Positions 54,685 through 64,000 of a stretch of DNA of 64,000 bases are shown piece after piece. How positions within the stretch are numbered: the stretch's first letter is position 1; each line of letters begins with the position of its first letter. Below the pieces are notes generated by a model. That model was not told the DNA's origin. It made no database searches and worked only from the letters and a program-made list of their open reading frames with translations. Source of the stretch: Cocos nucifera (Eukaryota; Streptophyta; Magnoliopsida; Arecales; Arecaceae); NCBI GenBank assembly GCA_006176705.1, contig QRFJ01000022.1, positions 2,073,161 through 2,137,160 of the forward strand. Direction: 5' to 3'. The position numbers and the translations under genes are program-made.

Positions 54685-57228
54685 ATGCGGTCGCCTTACC
54701 CGTTCCTCTTCTTCTTCCTCGCCGCCCAACCATGCCTCCGTTTCCTCATCGCCCAACCCTTCGACTACCCCACCGCCGCCCCTTCCACCTTCTGGACCAA
54801 CAACCTCTCCCTCAAGCACAACGTCACCTACCCGGACGGCTCCATGGTCCGGGCCATCCTCCTCCGCAGCAACCCCGCCTTTTTCGGCCCCTCCTTCGCT
54901 GCCGGCTTCTTCTGCAACGCCGCCTGCGACGCCTTCCTTTTCGCCGTATTCATCGTCTACACCAACAGCGGCGCCGAGATCACCAACCCCATGATAGGAT
55001 CCCCACAGGTCGTGTGGTCCGCCAATCGGGACCGTCCCGTCCGCGAGAACGCCACCCTCCACTTCACCGAAGATGGAAACTTGGTCCTCCGAGACGCTGA
55101 CAGTACCATTGTCTGGTCCACCAACACATCAGGCCAATCCGTCTTGGGTTTGAACATCACCGCATCCGGAAATCTGCTGCTCTTTGATCGGCAGAATGCA
55201 TCAATTTGGCAGTCGTTCGATCACCCCACTGACTCGCTGGTTCCTGGTCAGACGCTGAGGGAGGGGCAGAGGCTCATAGCCAACATCTCCACTACGAATT
55301 GGACTCGAGGTCAGTTTTATCTCACGGTTCTCGCTGATGGATTGAAAGCTTTTGTTGATTCTAGTCCTCTTCAGGCTTATTATGTTAATGAGGTCAGTGG
55401 ACTTAAAGCAAAGAACAAGTCTGCCTACGTGACATTCACTAATGGCAGTCTCGCAATCTTTACTTTATTTACCAAACCGGATGTGCCGGATGAAAATATC
55501 ATTTTACCTTCAGCATCATCAGTTCAGTATATGAGGCTGGAATCTGACGGGCATTTGAAAGTTTATGAATGGAGAACAACCGGATGGGATATCGTAGATG
55601 ATGTTATGAAACTTTATCCTGATAATTGTGCCTATCCTACAGTATGCGGAGAATATGGAATTTGTTCTAATAATGGACAGTGCAGTTGTCCTAGTGAAAC
55701 TAATAGTAGTTCGAATTATTTCAAACAGATTGATGATAGGCATCCTAATCTTGGTTGCTCCTCTGTGATTCCTCTATCTTGCCAATCACTACAAGATCAT
55801 CAGCTTTTGGCTCTCGAGAATGTTACTTATTTCTCTTCGCTGGCTCTTGAAAATATAATTTCTCTCTCTTCAGTAGCTGAAGAGAGTTGTAAGCAGACAT
55901 GCTTAAAAAATTGCTCTTGTAAAGCTGCTATTTTTCAGTATGAGCAAAATACTTCTGATGGTTATTGTTTCTTGCCGTCGCAGTTATTCTCACTGATGAA
56001 CAATCAGCCTACGGTAACTCATTATAATTCAAATCTATATCTTAAGATCCAGATTGTCCCTAGAACAACTAATAAGACATTGACTTCTTCAACTTCTAGA
56101 AAGAAGATAATGGGAGTTGGAGCAATACTGGGTTTCACAATTGGAGCTTTATTTGTCCTGTTCCTCATAGTTGGCATTTTTGTTTTATTCAATAGAAAAA
56201 AAAATTCACATATGGAAGAAGAGGATCAATTTGATCAGATACCAGGAATGCCAACTAGGTTTTCTTTTGAAGAACTAAAAGTTGCTACCGGAAACTTCTG
56301 TAAAAAGCTAGGAGAAGGAGGCTTTGGATCTGTTTTTGAGGGAGACTTGGGTGACATGAGAGTAGCGGTAAAACGCTTGGATGGCATTGGTCAGGGAAAG
56401 AAGGAATTTTTAGCAGAGGTTGAGACAATTGGCAGCATTCACCATATTTGTCTGGTCAGGTTGATAGGGTTCTGTGCTGAGCGATCATATAGACTTCTAG
56501 TCTATGAGTACATGTGCAATGGATCATTGGATAAGTGGATCTTTTACAGAAATCAAGATGTTGCTCTTGATTGGCAAACAAGACGTAAGATAATCACTCA
56601 TATAGCCAAGGCATTGTCTTACCTTCATGAAGAATGTAGGCAAAGAATTGCACATTTAGATATTAAGCCGCAGAATATCCTTTTAGATGATAATTTCAAT
56701 GCTAAGGTTTCTGATTTTGGACTAGCTAAGATGATTGACAGGGATCAGAGCCATGTGATGACCAGAATGAGGGGAACACCTGGGTATTTAGCACCTGAAT
56801 GGTTAACATCAAAAATTACTGAAAAGGTGGACATCTATAGCTTTGGTGTTGTTGTGATGGAAATTGTGTGCGGGAGAAAGAACTTGGACTATTCGCAGTC
56901 AGAAGAAAGTATTCATTTAATCAGCTTATTGCAAGAAAAGATTAAAGAAGATAAATTATTAGATCTCATTGACAATCATGGCAATGACATGCACCTGCAT
57001 CGTGAGGAAGTTAATGAAATAATGCAACTCGCGATGTGGTGTTTGCAAATTGATAGCAATAAAAGACCTTTCATGTCAATTGTAGTGAAGATTTTAGAAG
57101 GTGCAATGAATGTAGAAACTTGCTTGGACTATAACTTTGTCACTACAACTCCGATGATGTTGAGCAATATGAATCATTTGGATGCTTCACGTCCACAATC
57201 GGCATCACTTTTATCAGGACCCAGGTGA
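54685..57228 (+). CDS. SD2-5: G-type lectin S-receptor-like Ser/Thr kinase, SD2-5 type
   Basis: The 847-residue intronless protein starts with a signal peptide (MRSPYPFLFFFLAAQ). A bulb-type lectin domain (about 60-200, with VWSANRD, DGNLVLRD and WQSFDHPTDSLVPGQ) and an EGF-like cysteine module (about 312-336) follow. A PAN-like domain (about 360-458) and a membrane helix (about 474-503) lead to a cytoplasmic kinase (about 525-790). The kinase has GEGGFGSVFEG, VAVKRL and DFGLAK. The catalytic loop reads HLDIKPQN, so it is a non-RD kinase, a type often found in immune receptors. No S-locus domain is evident, as in SD2-5-like members. It acts as a plasma-membrane receptor, presumably for a carbohydrate or lipid ligand (inference). 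The 5' third is very GC-rich and the 3' part AT-rich. No damage is visible. Confidence 0.94.
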   Translation: MRSPYPFLFFFLAAQPCLRFLIAQPFDYPTAAPSTFWTNNLSLKHNVTYPDGSMVRAILLRSNPAFFGPSFAAGFFCNAACDAFLFAVFIVYTNSGAEITNPMIGSPQVVWSANRDRPVRENATLHFTEDGNLVLRDADSTIVWSTNTSGQSVLGLNITASGNLLLFDRQNASIWQSFDHPTDSLVPGQTLREGQRLIANISTTNWTRGQFYLTVLADGLKAFVDSSPLQAYYVNEVSGLKAKNKSAYVTFTNGSLAIFTLFTKPDVPDENIILPSASSVQYMRLESDGHLKVYEWRTTGWDIVDDVMKLYPDNCAYPTVCGEYGICSNNGQCSCPSETNSSSNYFKQIDDRHPNLGCSSVIPLSCQSLQDHQLLALENVTYFSSLALENIISLSSVAEESCKQTCLKNCSCKAAIFQYEQNTSDGYCFLPSQLFSLMNNQPTVTHYNSNLYLKIQIVPRTTNKTLTSSTSRKKIMGVGAILGFTIGALFVLFLIVGIFVLFNRKKNSHMEEEDQFDQIPGMPTRFSFEELKVATGNFCKKLGEGGFGSVFEGDLGDMRVAVKRLDGIGQGKKEFLAEVETIGSIHHICLVRLIGFCAERSYRLLVYEYMCNGSLDKWIFYRNQDVALDWQTRRKIITHIAKALSYLHEECRQRIAHLDIKPQNILLDDNFNAKVSDFGLAKMIDRDQSHVMTRMRGTPGYLAPEWLTSKITEKVDIYSFGVVVMEIVCGRKNLDYSQSEESIHLISLLQEKIKEDKLLDLIDNHGNDMHLHREEVNEIMQLAMWCLQIDSNKRPFMSIVVKILEGAMNVETCLDYNFVTTTPMMLSNMNHLDASRPQSASLLSGPR

Positions 57229-57324
57229 AAGAATGTTTTCTGTTAACAAAGAAGCTGTATTCTCAAAGGTATTTCTATTTTCACATTAGCAGCAATTTGT
57301 GTTTTATGCTTTTGTACCATTTTA

Positions 57325-57330
57325 AATAAA
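57325..57330 (+). terminator. Candidate polyadenylation signal of the receptor kinase gene
   Basis: AATAAA lies about 100 bases after the stop codon in AT-rich DNA and is the first canonical signal. Confidence 0.5.
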
Positions 57331-58894
57331 AGGTGCTGTATAATTTTTCGGTGAAATCCTACAAATCATTTAAGTCGAGTTTTGTTCCAGTATGCTATTA
57401 CTTATCTCTTACTGTAGAAATAATGGTTCAACAAAGGAAAAATTTGTCAACTGTCTCAATTGCATTACAACCACATGACCCGGTAATTAAAAGAGTGCTT
57501 GAAAATGAACATGACAGATGACAATTTATCTAAAAGTGCACATATTTTGCTAAGCAATATTGTTGCACTCTTTTATTTATTTATAAATCAAAATTTATAC
57601 AGTTATGACTGCTTACAAATTGTTTCTTAGCATTCTCAAAAAACATGAAGATGATGCTATGGAGATCTTGAAGCACAGCTGTCCTTTCTAAAGTAGGAAC
57701 TTCTATCAAAGTAATCATTCATGGTAAGAAATATAACTATTTATAAGATGAGAACATACAGAAGTTCCCTGTTTTCATTACTAGCTCTTGAAGAAGTATG
57801 TATGAATGGGAGATTTGAAATTTGTAGTTGCTTTTCCCTTTCAATAAGTGCCAGTTTGTTTAGGGTTAGGATAGTGTGTTGTTTCTTATCACAGCGAACA
57901 CATGTTACCTACAATTGCAGATTGTTTACAATTCTGTCGCATATTCTTTGTTTTGGCACTTTTTAGAAGTCTCTGTGGTATTGTTATATAGTCTCAACCA
58001 GTTCTATATCCTTTGTGTCCTTGGAGCTACTCTTCAGCCGCCTTATTGCTTGGTTTGTTAAACATGCATCATGTGCTCGCATCCTGCAACTTCTTGTCCC
58101 TCAGGAGGATGAGGCCTCTGAGAACCATACTTCTTTCCCAAATTTTGTCAATAAATCCGAACTCAATTTATTATTGCTCCTCCAATTGCAATTCCAAATC
58201 CCCAGTCCCCATCCAAGGCTTCCATCTTCGCATCTTTTCTACGAGTCTGCTGCCCAGACCTCCCAAGGACAAGTGCCAGTGGTGGATGAGAATTTTGAAT
58301 TGGCATGAATTCCCAGCAGAAGGATGGCAGCCAAAACCATGAGAAATCCAGGAGTAACATCTTGTGCGGATTTTGCTCATAAGTTTATCTTGTACAGATT
58401 ATTTCCAGAAAGAAGTACAGAGCAAGCCATCAAGTAATCCAAGAGGGAGTCGTTGTTGGTCTAGATTGCCTAGATGTTCTCCGGAAAAATGTTTTTGGTA
58501 CGGGGCACAATGTGATGTGATGACGGCAACTGTATTGCAGTACATTCTCCTCCTTTTGGCACAGTAATTGATCTTCTTCCTTTAATGCGATGTTTTAGTA
58601 TCTTTTAATGCCGCTTCTAAGCCAAGCAAAATTTGTTAGCATTTCAAGTTTCCTGCTAGTCAAATATCAATATGAGAGCTGGTGTTCATCTAATACATGC
58701 CAAAGTAAAATGTAGAAGAAAAGACATGACAGAATTCCAATTTTTGACAGCTAAATGTATTTTTGGCACAAGACACGATATGAGAATATATATTGAAACA
58801 AAAGATTGAGAGGAAATTACCTTTACGAACTTACAAAATTGCAACTACTTGCCACAACAATTGTCTCTTCGCCGTCGCGTTGTGGAGGCGGCCC
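57331..58894. other. 3' flank of the receptor kinase gene, no gene recognised
   Basis: Short frames only. TCGTTGTTGGTCTAGATTGC and similar pieces at 58440-58560 look like part of an old repeat. Nothing else is supported. Confidence 0.4.
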
Positions 58895-59151
58895 TGAGCT
58901 TCGCGACCAATTCATCTTCAGTGCGATCATCAGATACTTTATGGGCGTTCTTGGTAGATTGCCAATGTCTCGACTTGTATCTACTAGAAAGGATTATGTA
59001 GCTTGTATGCTCCTATTGGAATTTCTCCAATTGCCAGGTTCTCTCGTTCTCTTCAGAAGAACTTTTAATGTAATAGACGACGCGCTAAGGAAAACCCGGT
59101 GTTTTTATTACAAATCTGTTTTGCCATAAATTTATTTGTGAAGTTGCATTT

Positions 59152-60504
59152 TGTTGGGGATAAATCCCGCACCTGCCGAAGCCCGGCCCAACGCTCAGCC
59201 CAATGTAACCAGTAGCCGCTGAAGAGCTTCAGCGCCAGGCGCCAGGCGCCAGGCCGAACCTCTAACACGGCCGAACTGCCTAGAGGCCGAACTCCCCTGC
59301 ACCGAGGTCCGGGCCGAACTCCCTAGAGGCCGAATCAGCGAGCCCTGGCCGAACTCCTTCGGATCCCACGGCCGAACTCCTTCGGACCGACCCCAGGCGA
59401 GCCCATGCAGCCGAACTCCTTCGGACTTCCCACGGCCGAACTCCTTCTGACCGGCCCCAGGCGAGCCCGTGCAGCCGAACTCCTTCGGACCGACCCCAGG
59501 CGAGCCCGTGCAACCGAACTCCTTCGGACTTCCCGCGGCCGAACTCCTTCGGACCGACCCCAGGCGAGCCCGTGCAGCCGAACTCCTTCGGACTTCCCAC
59601 GGCCGAACTCCTTCGGACCGACTCCAAGCGGCCGAGCTTCAATGAAGTCCTCTCAGCGGCCGAACTCCTCAGCGGACGGGCTTTAGTAGAATCCCCAAGC
59701 GGTCGTCACTCAGGAGCCCGAACTCCTCAGCAATCGTCACTCAGGAGCCCGAACTCCTCAGCAGTCGTCACTGGGCCGAACTCCTCAGCGGTCGCCCTCA
59801 TCAAACTTCGGCCGACCGAGCTCCTACCGAACTCTCAAGTGTCCAAGCCTCAGCCCAAGTCCAACAGCCGGCCGAATCCCCAGACGGCCGAGCCGCGGCT
59901 TCTCAGCAGCCGAACTCTTCTGCGGACGGGCCTTAGCTGCATACCTCTCGCCAGACGCCTATGGGAGCCGAACTCCCTCCTATCTTCCTCTTCAGGAGCC
60001 CGAACTCCTCCGAAATGGGCACACGACGAAGGCCTTCATCCCTTCATTCGGCAAGCTCTGCAACCATCACCATCAGTCAGTCCGCCGCACCATCGGTCAG
60101 TCCGCCGCGGGCGATAGCGACCCACTGTCAGGCGGCGATGGCTGTCACCCTCCATCCGCCGCACGCGGCGCCAGTGAGACTGACTCCACCGAACCTCGAG
60201 CGGCCCGCCAGCACGCGGCTGCAGTTGTCACCATCAAGCTCCACTATATCAAGGACCCTCCCGACACACTAAGGGGAAGCTCTCTGGACTCTTGACTCTC
60301 TAAGCTCTCCTCCACATCTCTAAGCTCCGGAACTCATTCCGAGCACTCCATTACTGTTGGTCAGAAACTAACTTGACCGTCGGAGGGTCCTGCCGGAGCC
60401 ACCACCCCACCGGTTCTGGACGGGACTTCGTTTTGCAGGTCCCCGACGGCGCCAGCGGCCTCGATTGCGGCGACCCCCGGCGGCGACGGATTTCTGCACC
60501 AACA
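59152..60504 (+). mobile_element. Gypsy solo LTR, 1353 bp, with CATTT target duplication
   Basis: It begins TGTTGGGGATAAATCCC and ends TGCACCAACA. CATTT flanks it on both sides (59147-59151 and 60505-60509), and block A shows the continuous target around GCATTTCATTGTGATTT (about 23921). The LTR holds tandem repeats of GCCGAACTCCTTCGGAC (59340-59640) and the leader motif CGTCGGAGGGTCCTGCCGGAG with TTTTGCAGGT (about 60378-60440). Long open frames inside follow the repeat composition and are not genes. Confidence 0.95.
59280..59800. repeat. GCCGAACTCC tandem repeat region inside the solo LTR
   Basis: Units of about 75 bases (GCCGAACTCCTTCGGACCGA, CCCCAGGCGAGCCCGTGCA, CTTCCCACG) repeat about four times between 59360 and 59640. 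Shorter CGAACTCCTCAGC units follow to 59800. Confidence 0.88.
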
Positions 60505-60904
60505 CATTTGATTGTGATTTAGCTAGAATTTGTGAGGATTCTTCTTGAATTATTTAGTATCAGTGAGTTTCTTAGGAAATATTGAGTTGTTTCTTTCCCT
60601 AAGAACGGTTGAGCAGTGCACGGAATAAGCCCAAATTACATTAGCTGGGATAGGTCTCAACTATGTAATTGAGTTGGGTCTCGTCTACTGAGATGGCCGA
60701 GTGGTCGGCCTGTTTGTTTTTTTGGTGGGGACGGAAGCTGCAAGGCAGCCACCTGAAATTTATTCAAAGACAGAAACTTACGGAGACAGCGAGGAGGCAC
60801 AGAATACATACAAGGGGATACAAGGAAGGAAAATTGAAAAAAACTACACGGGAGGAAAACCAACAAAGTGCAAAGTCCAAGGAAATCAAAGGAGAATAAA
60901 GCTC

Positions 60905-61713
60905 TGTTGACGTAGAATTTAGTAGTCGCCGAAATTCACTAGAGTGGAGGCAGATGGGGTCGCCATCGAGGACCTACAAAATAAAGTCCCGTCCGAAGCC
61001 GGTGGGGGTGGCTCCGACAGGACCCTCCGATGATCAAGTCAGCTTCAGTCAACAGGAATGGAGTGCTCAGTATGGAGTTCGATAGAGTTTAGAGGAGGAG
61101 AGAAGGGTTTTTAGAACCTGACGTAAGTGTATCCGGAGGGTCCTTTTTATAGAGGGAGCTTGTTGTAACCGCCTTGATTAATGATTATCGTAACTGTCCT
61201 GATCAATGCCGATCGTTATTGACTTGATAAATATCGATCGTTATTGACTCGATAAATGCCGATCGTTATTATCGTGTAACCGTAGCGGGATCGCCTGCAG
61301 GAATCCGTCATAAGAAGTTCGGTTTTCATGGAAGTTCGGCCATTGAGAAGCCCGTCCACTGAAGAAGTCCGCAGAAAGTCCGACTTCTGTAGAAGCCCGA
61401 CCGCTGGAGAAGTCCGCAGGGAGTCCGGCTTCTGCAAAAGCTCGGCCGCTAGAGAGAATTCGGCTCTCGCAGGCGCCTAGCTGTAACGACGCGGACAGAG
61501 TTCGGCTCTTGCGGGAGTCTGACTGAAGCTCGACGATTGAGAAGTCAGAAGGAGTTCGGTCGCTAAGTAGTTCGATCGACCGAATGGGTTAGAAGAAGCT
61601 CGACCGCTAGGAGTTCGGCTAAAGTCCGCCTGCTGAAGCTCTTCTGCGGCTACTGGTTGCATTAGGCTAAGCATCGGACTAGACTTTGGTGGGAGCAAAA
61701 TTTATCTCCAACA
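60905..61713 (-). repeat. Gypsy 3' LTR, 809 bp
   Basis: On the minus strand it starts TGTTGGAGATAAATTTTG and ends TACGTCAACA. It carries the same leader motif (TTGATCATCGGAGGGTC at about 61025-61041 on the minus strand, TTTTGTAGGTCC at about 60970) as the solo LTR at 59152, though the rest differs. Short GAAGTCCG / GAGTTCGGCT repeats fill 61310-61640. Confidence 0.88.
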
Positions 61714-61944
61714 CCAGCCCCCCCACTCTCGAGTTCAAAAATCGAAGGAAGGGAGTGCAGGAATGACGACTGCCGAAGTCTTCCTCTGAGCCTCGTACTG
61801 GTCCATATCGAAGCTCGGGGGAGATCTCATCTCAGGATGAAGTTATCTCCGATCTTATCTCTGACCGAAGTGGAAGTTGAAGCTCTCCGACCGAGATTGG
61901 TCTGATCGCTCGGGTTAGGATGAGGTTCTCTTCCTGTTCCTAAC

Positions 61945-62455
61945 TTCGACTTTGCTCGCATTAGGATGAGGTTCTCCTCCTATTCCTAACGGACTGTGGG
62001 GGCACATTCGGACCATCGTCCGTCTCCCTCCGTCTCATCTAAAGTGAATGAGGCCTTCGATTTTGCTCGCATTAGGATGAGGTCCTCCTCCTGTTCCTAA
62101 CGGACTATGGGGGCACATGCGGACCGTCGTCCGTGCCTCTCCCTCCATCTCGTCCTTTGTGAATGAGGCCTTCGACTTTGCTCGCGTTAGGACGAGGTCC
62201 TCCTCCTGTTCCTAACGGACTGTGGGGGCACATGCGGACCATCGTCCGTGCCTCTCCCCCCATCTCGTCCTTTGTGAATGAGGCCTTCGACTTTGCTCGC
62301 ATTAGGATGAGGTCCTCCTCCTGTTCCTAACGGGCTATGGAGGCACATACGGACCATCATCCGCGCCTCTCCCCCATCTCGTCCTTTGTGATCCGCGCCT
62401 CTCCCCCCATCTCGTCCTTTGTGAATGAGGCCTTCGACTTTGGTAAGGTCTTATT
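61945..62455. repeat. 111-115-bp tandem repeats between integrase and the 3' LTR
   Basis: Four units start near 61951, 62062, 62177 and 62292. Each reads TTTGCTCGCATTAGGATGAGG, CCTCCTGTTCCTAACGG, GGGGGCACATGCGGACC and CATCTCGTCCTTTGTGAATG. A final 33-base piece (TCCGCGCCTCTCC...) is duplicated again at 62359-62432. This is non-coding. Confidence 0.92.
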
Positions 62456-62649
62456 TTCCACGGTCGATGTTGACCTGAGGGAGATCTTGTCTCCTGCAGC
62501 CGAGGTTTAGAGGTCTTTGATCTGCTCACGTTAGGACGAGGTTCTCCTCCTGCTCCTAACGGGCTACTTTTACTCATTCTTTTCCTGTCATCCCGTAATC
62601 CTTGTGCCAGAAATCAATAATGCAGAGCAAAGAAGTTTTTAAAGGAAGT

Positions 62650-63159
62650 TTACTGATAATACATCCTCAGATTTTCTAAGTTCCACGGCCGAAAAAGCAC
62701 TATCCCTCCAAGTTCCTTCAGGCGATAAGTTCCGGGTCGGATGACTTCCGTTACCTCATACGGACCATCCCAATTTGGGATGAGCTTTTCTTGACTCTGA
62801 GGCTGAGCGACAGCGGCTCGTCGGAGCACTAAGTCTTCCGCTCTGAATGTCTTGCTTTTAATCCTAGAGTTGTAATACCGAGCCACCTTCTGTTTGTAGG
62901 CTGCCATCCGAATGCGGACTTCCTCCCTCTTTTCTTTCAGAAGATCGAGATTGACTCTAAGGTCCTGGGGGTTGTGCCGCTTATTGAAGCCCACGACTCG
63001 TGTAGAAGGAAGCTTAAGCTCGATCAGGATAACTGCCTTAGTGCCGAAGGCCAAGGCGAAGGATGTTTCTCCGATTGGCACCCTCTGAGTAGTTTGGTAT
63101 GCCCAGAGGATATGATAGAGTTCGTCCACCCAAGCCCCTTTTGTCCTATCGAGTTTCAC
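62650..63159 (-). pseudogene. Gypsy integrase C-terminal region
   Basis: A 169-residue frame with WVDELYHILWAYQTTQR, GETSFALAFGTKAVI, YYNSRIKSKTFRAEDLVLRR and NWDGPYEVTEVIRPGTYRL is the end of a gypsy integrase, including the GPY/F module (GPYEV). The frame is open but joined to a core containing stops. It ends in RPWNLENLRMYY, the usual C terminus of this group. Confidence 0.93.
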
Positions 63160-63993
63160 TTTGATTCCTTACAGCAAGGTCTGATTGGTTATCTCAGCTT
63201 CCCCATTGGCCTATGGGTGAGCCACCGATGTGAAGCGGTGGAAGATATTTAATCCTTCGCAGAACTCGGCGAACCTCATTCCGACGAACTATCGCCCATT
63301 ATCGGTTATGAAGATTCGGGGCAGACCGAATTGGCAGACTAATGACTTTCAGATGAAGTTCTGCACCTTGGCCTCGGTAATCTTCGCGAGTGGTTCGGCT
63401 TCGACCCACTTGGTGAAGTAGTCGATCGCGACCAGGAGGAACTTCCGCTGCCCAGACACCGTTGGGAAGGGGCCGAGTATATCCATTCTCCACTATGCAA
63501 ACGGTCAGGGCGAACTGAGCGGAGTGAGTTCGGATGCCGGCTGCCTCTGCACGCTAGCGTTCTTCTGACAGCGGTCGCACCTCTTTACATATTCCACGAA
63601 ATCGCGAAATAAAGTCAGCCAGTAGTACCCCTGTCGGAGTAGTTTTTACGATAGGGACCTGGCTCCTACGTGACTTCCGTAGAGTTTCTGGTGCACATCC
63701 TGTAGCGCGAGGTCGGCCTCTGAAGGTCGGAGACATCTCAGCAACGGGAGGAAGTACGACCTCTTATACAATCTGCCCTCATATAAGACGTAGCGGGAGG
63801 CCTGATTCCTGAGCTTCCGAGCTTCTTTTCGGTCGTGGAAAAGGATCCCCTCTTGAAGGTAGGCGATCAACGGGTTGATCCAGCTAGGCTCAAATTCCGT
63901 CTGCAGGATGGCCTGAGATTTCTCTATGGTCGGGCACTTCAAAGTTTCCAAAAATACTTTTTTGGGCAGTTCGGCCAGCATTGAAGCGGCCAA
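63160..63993 (-). pseudogene. Gypsy H2C2 linker and integrase core with nonsense codons
   Basis: From 63993 downwards are ASRYVLYEGRLYKRSYFLPL and DVHQKLYGSHVG, the first half of the H2C2 zinc site. Then comes a core with MDILGPFPTVSGQRKFLL, YFTKWVEAEPLAK and FGLPRIFITDNG (first two catalytic D positions). Stops lie just before MDILG, after VQNFI and after TDNGR. The tracked open frames at 63299-63493 and 63554-63736 are partly in shifted frames. Confidence 0.87.
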
Positions 63994-64000
63994 CTTGGAA

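Larger units (their letters stand above)
58895..60715 (+). repeat. Paralogous block B (shared with 22305-25690)
   Basis: It matches block A anchor for anchor but lacks A's four insertions. Instead it carries the solo LTR at 59152-60504. It ends in a tRNA-Leu-like A box (GAGATGGCCGAGTGGTC, 60688-60704). Confidence 0.85.
60905..64000 (-). mobile_element. Ty3/gypsy element, 3' half, continuing past the window
   Basis: On the minus strand the end of the RNase H/H2C2 linker (63646-63993), the integrase core (63160-63500) and its C-terminal part (62650-63159) are followed by a tandem-repeat spacer. A G-rich polypurine tract (CGAGAGTGGGGGGG) and an 809-bp 3' LTR (60905-61713) come next. The order integrase after RNase H defines Ty3/gypsy; the sequence is most like the Tat group. 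Several stops, e.g. where tryptophan and glutamine codons are expected, show decay. The 5' half lies outside. Confidence 0.92.

Noticed and set aside
54568..55062. Minus- and plus-strand frames over the 5' part of the receptor kinase
   Set aside because: The GC-rich codons of the true gene keep other frames open; they are glycine- or proline-rich without domains.
59280..60272. Frames of 90-180 residues in the solo LTR
   Set aside because: They follow the GCCGAACTCC repeats and have no family match.
1..64000. CRISPR arrays, bacterial operons or viral genomes
   Set aside because: All tandem repeats found are satellites or transposon repeats, and the genes and transposons are those of a plant nucleus.

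Overview
The window is plant nuclear DNA, most likely from a monocot. Both intact genes have very GC-rich 5' ends that fade to AT-rich 3' ends, a gradient typical of commelinid monocots. The repeat content (long Ty3/gypsy LTRs, Ty1/copia, CACTA, LINE, MITEs) is that of a mid-sized plant genome. A palm is my guess for the lineage, but nothing here proves it.

Layout. 1-13216: a decayed Ty1/copia element on the + strand, split inside pol by a 7.7 kb CACTA (En/Spm) transposon at 1895-9634. 13217-18940: intergenic DNA with an LTR-like relic. 19748-21919: an intact intronless U-box/ARM E3 ligase gene of the PUB17 type, with telo-box motifs in its leader. 22305-25690: a repeat-like block carrying four separate insertions (LTR fragments, a retroposed poly(A) transcript, a foldback MITE, and a hAT element inside that MITE). 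A related block without these insertions lies at 58895-60715, so it works as an empty-site reference. 26390-27912: a gypsy LTR relic split by a Tourist-like MITE. 28017-28509: two 200-bp copia LTR relics. 28943-30300: a wrecked pseudogene of a G-type lectin receptor kinase. 32120-32760: a minisatellite. 32804 to about 49000: a LINE on the - strand, split by a complete 10.4 kb copia element (33280-43677). 49717-52345: two exon-like pieces of an unrecognised gene, both with in-frame stops. 54088-54091: a Helitron-type 3' terminus. 54685-57228: an intact intronless G-type lectin receptor kinase of the SD2-5 type. 59152-60504: a gypsy solo LTR with a perfect 5-bp target duplication. 60905-64000: the 3' half of a gypsy element on the - strand, running off the window.

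The two intact genes are both of classes often tied to plant immunity (a cell-surface receptor kinase and a PUB17-type E3 ligase). Nothing in the sequence shows that they work together. The remaining DNA is a stack of nested transposons whose order of insertion can largely be read from the sequence. I found no clear new biochemical system. The most unusual signals are: the retroposed transcript with AATAAA, an A-tail and a 37-bp target duplication, proven by a paralogous empty site; a leader motif shared by otherwise different gypsy LTRs; the dense subterminal repeat arrays of the CACTA element; and a palindrome at an intron/exon edge that copies nearby exon sequence.
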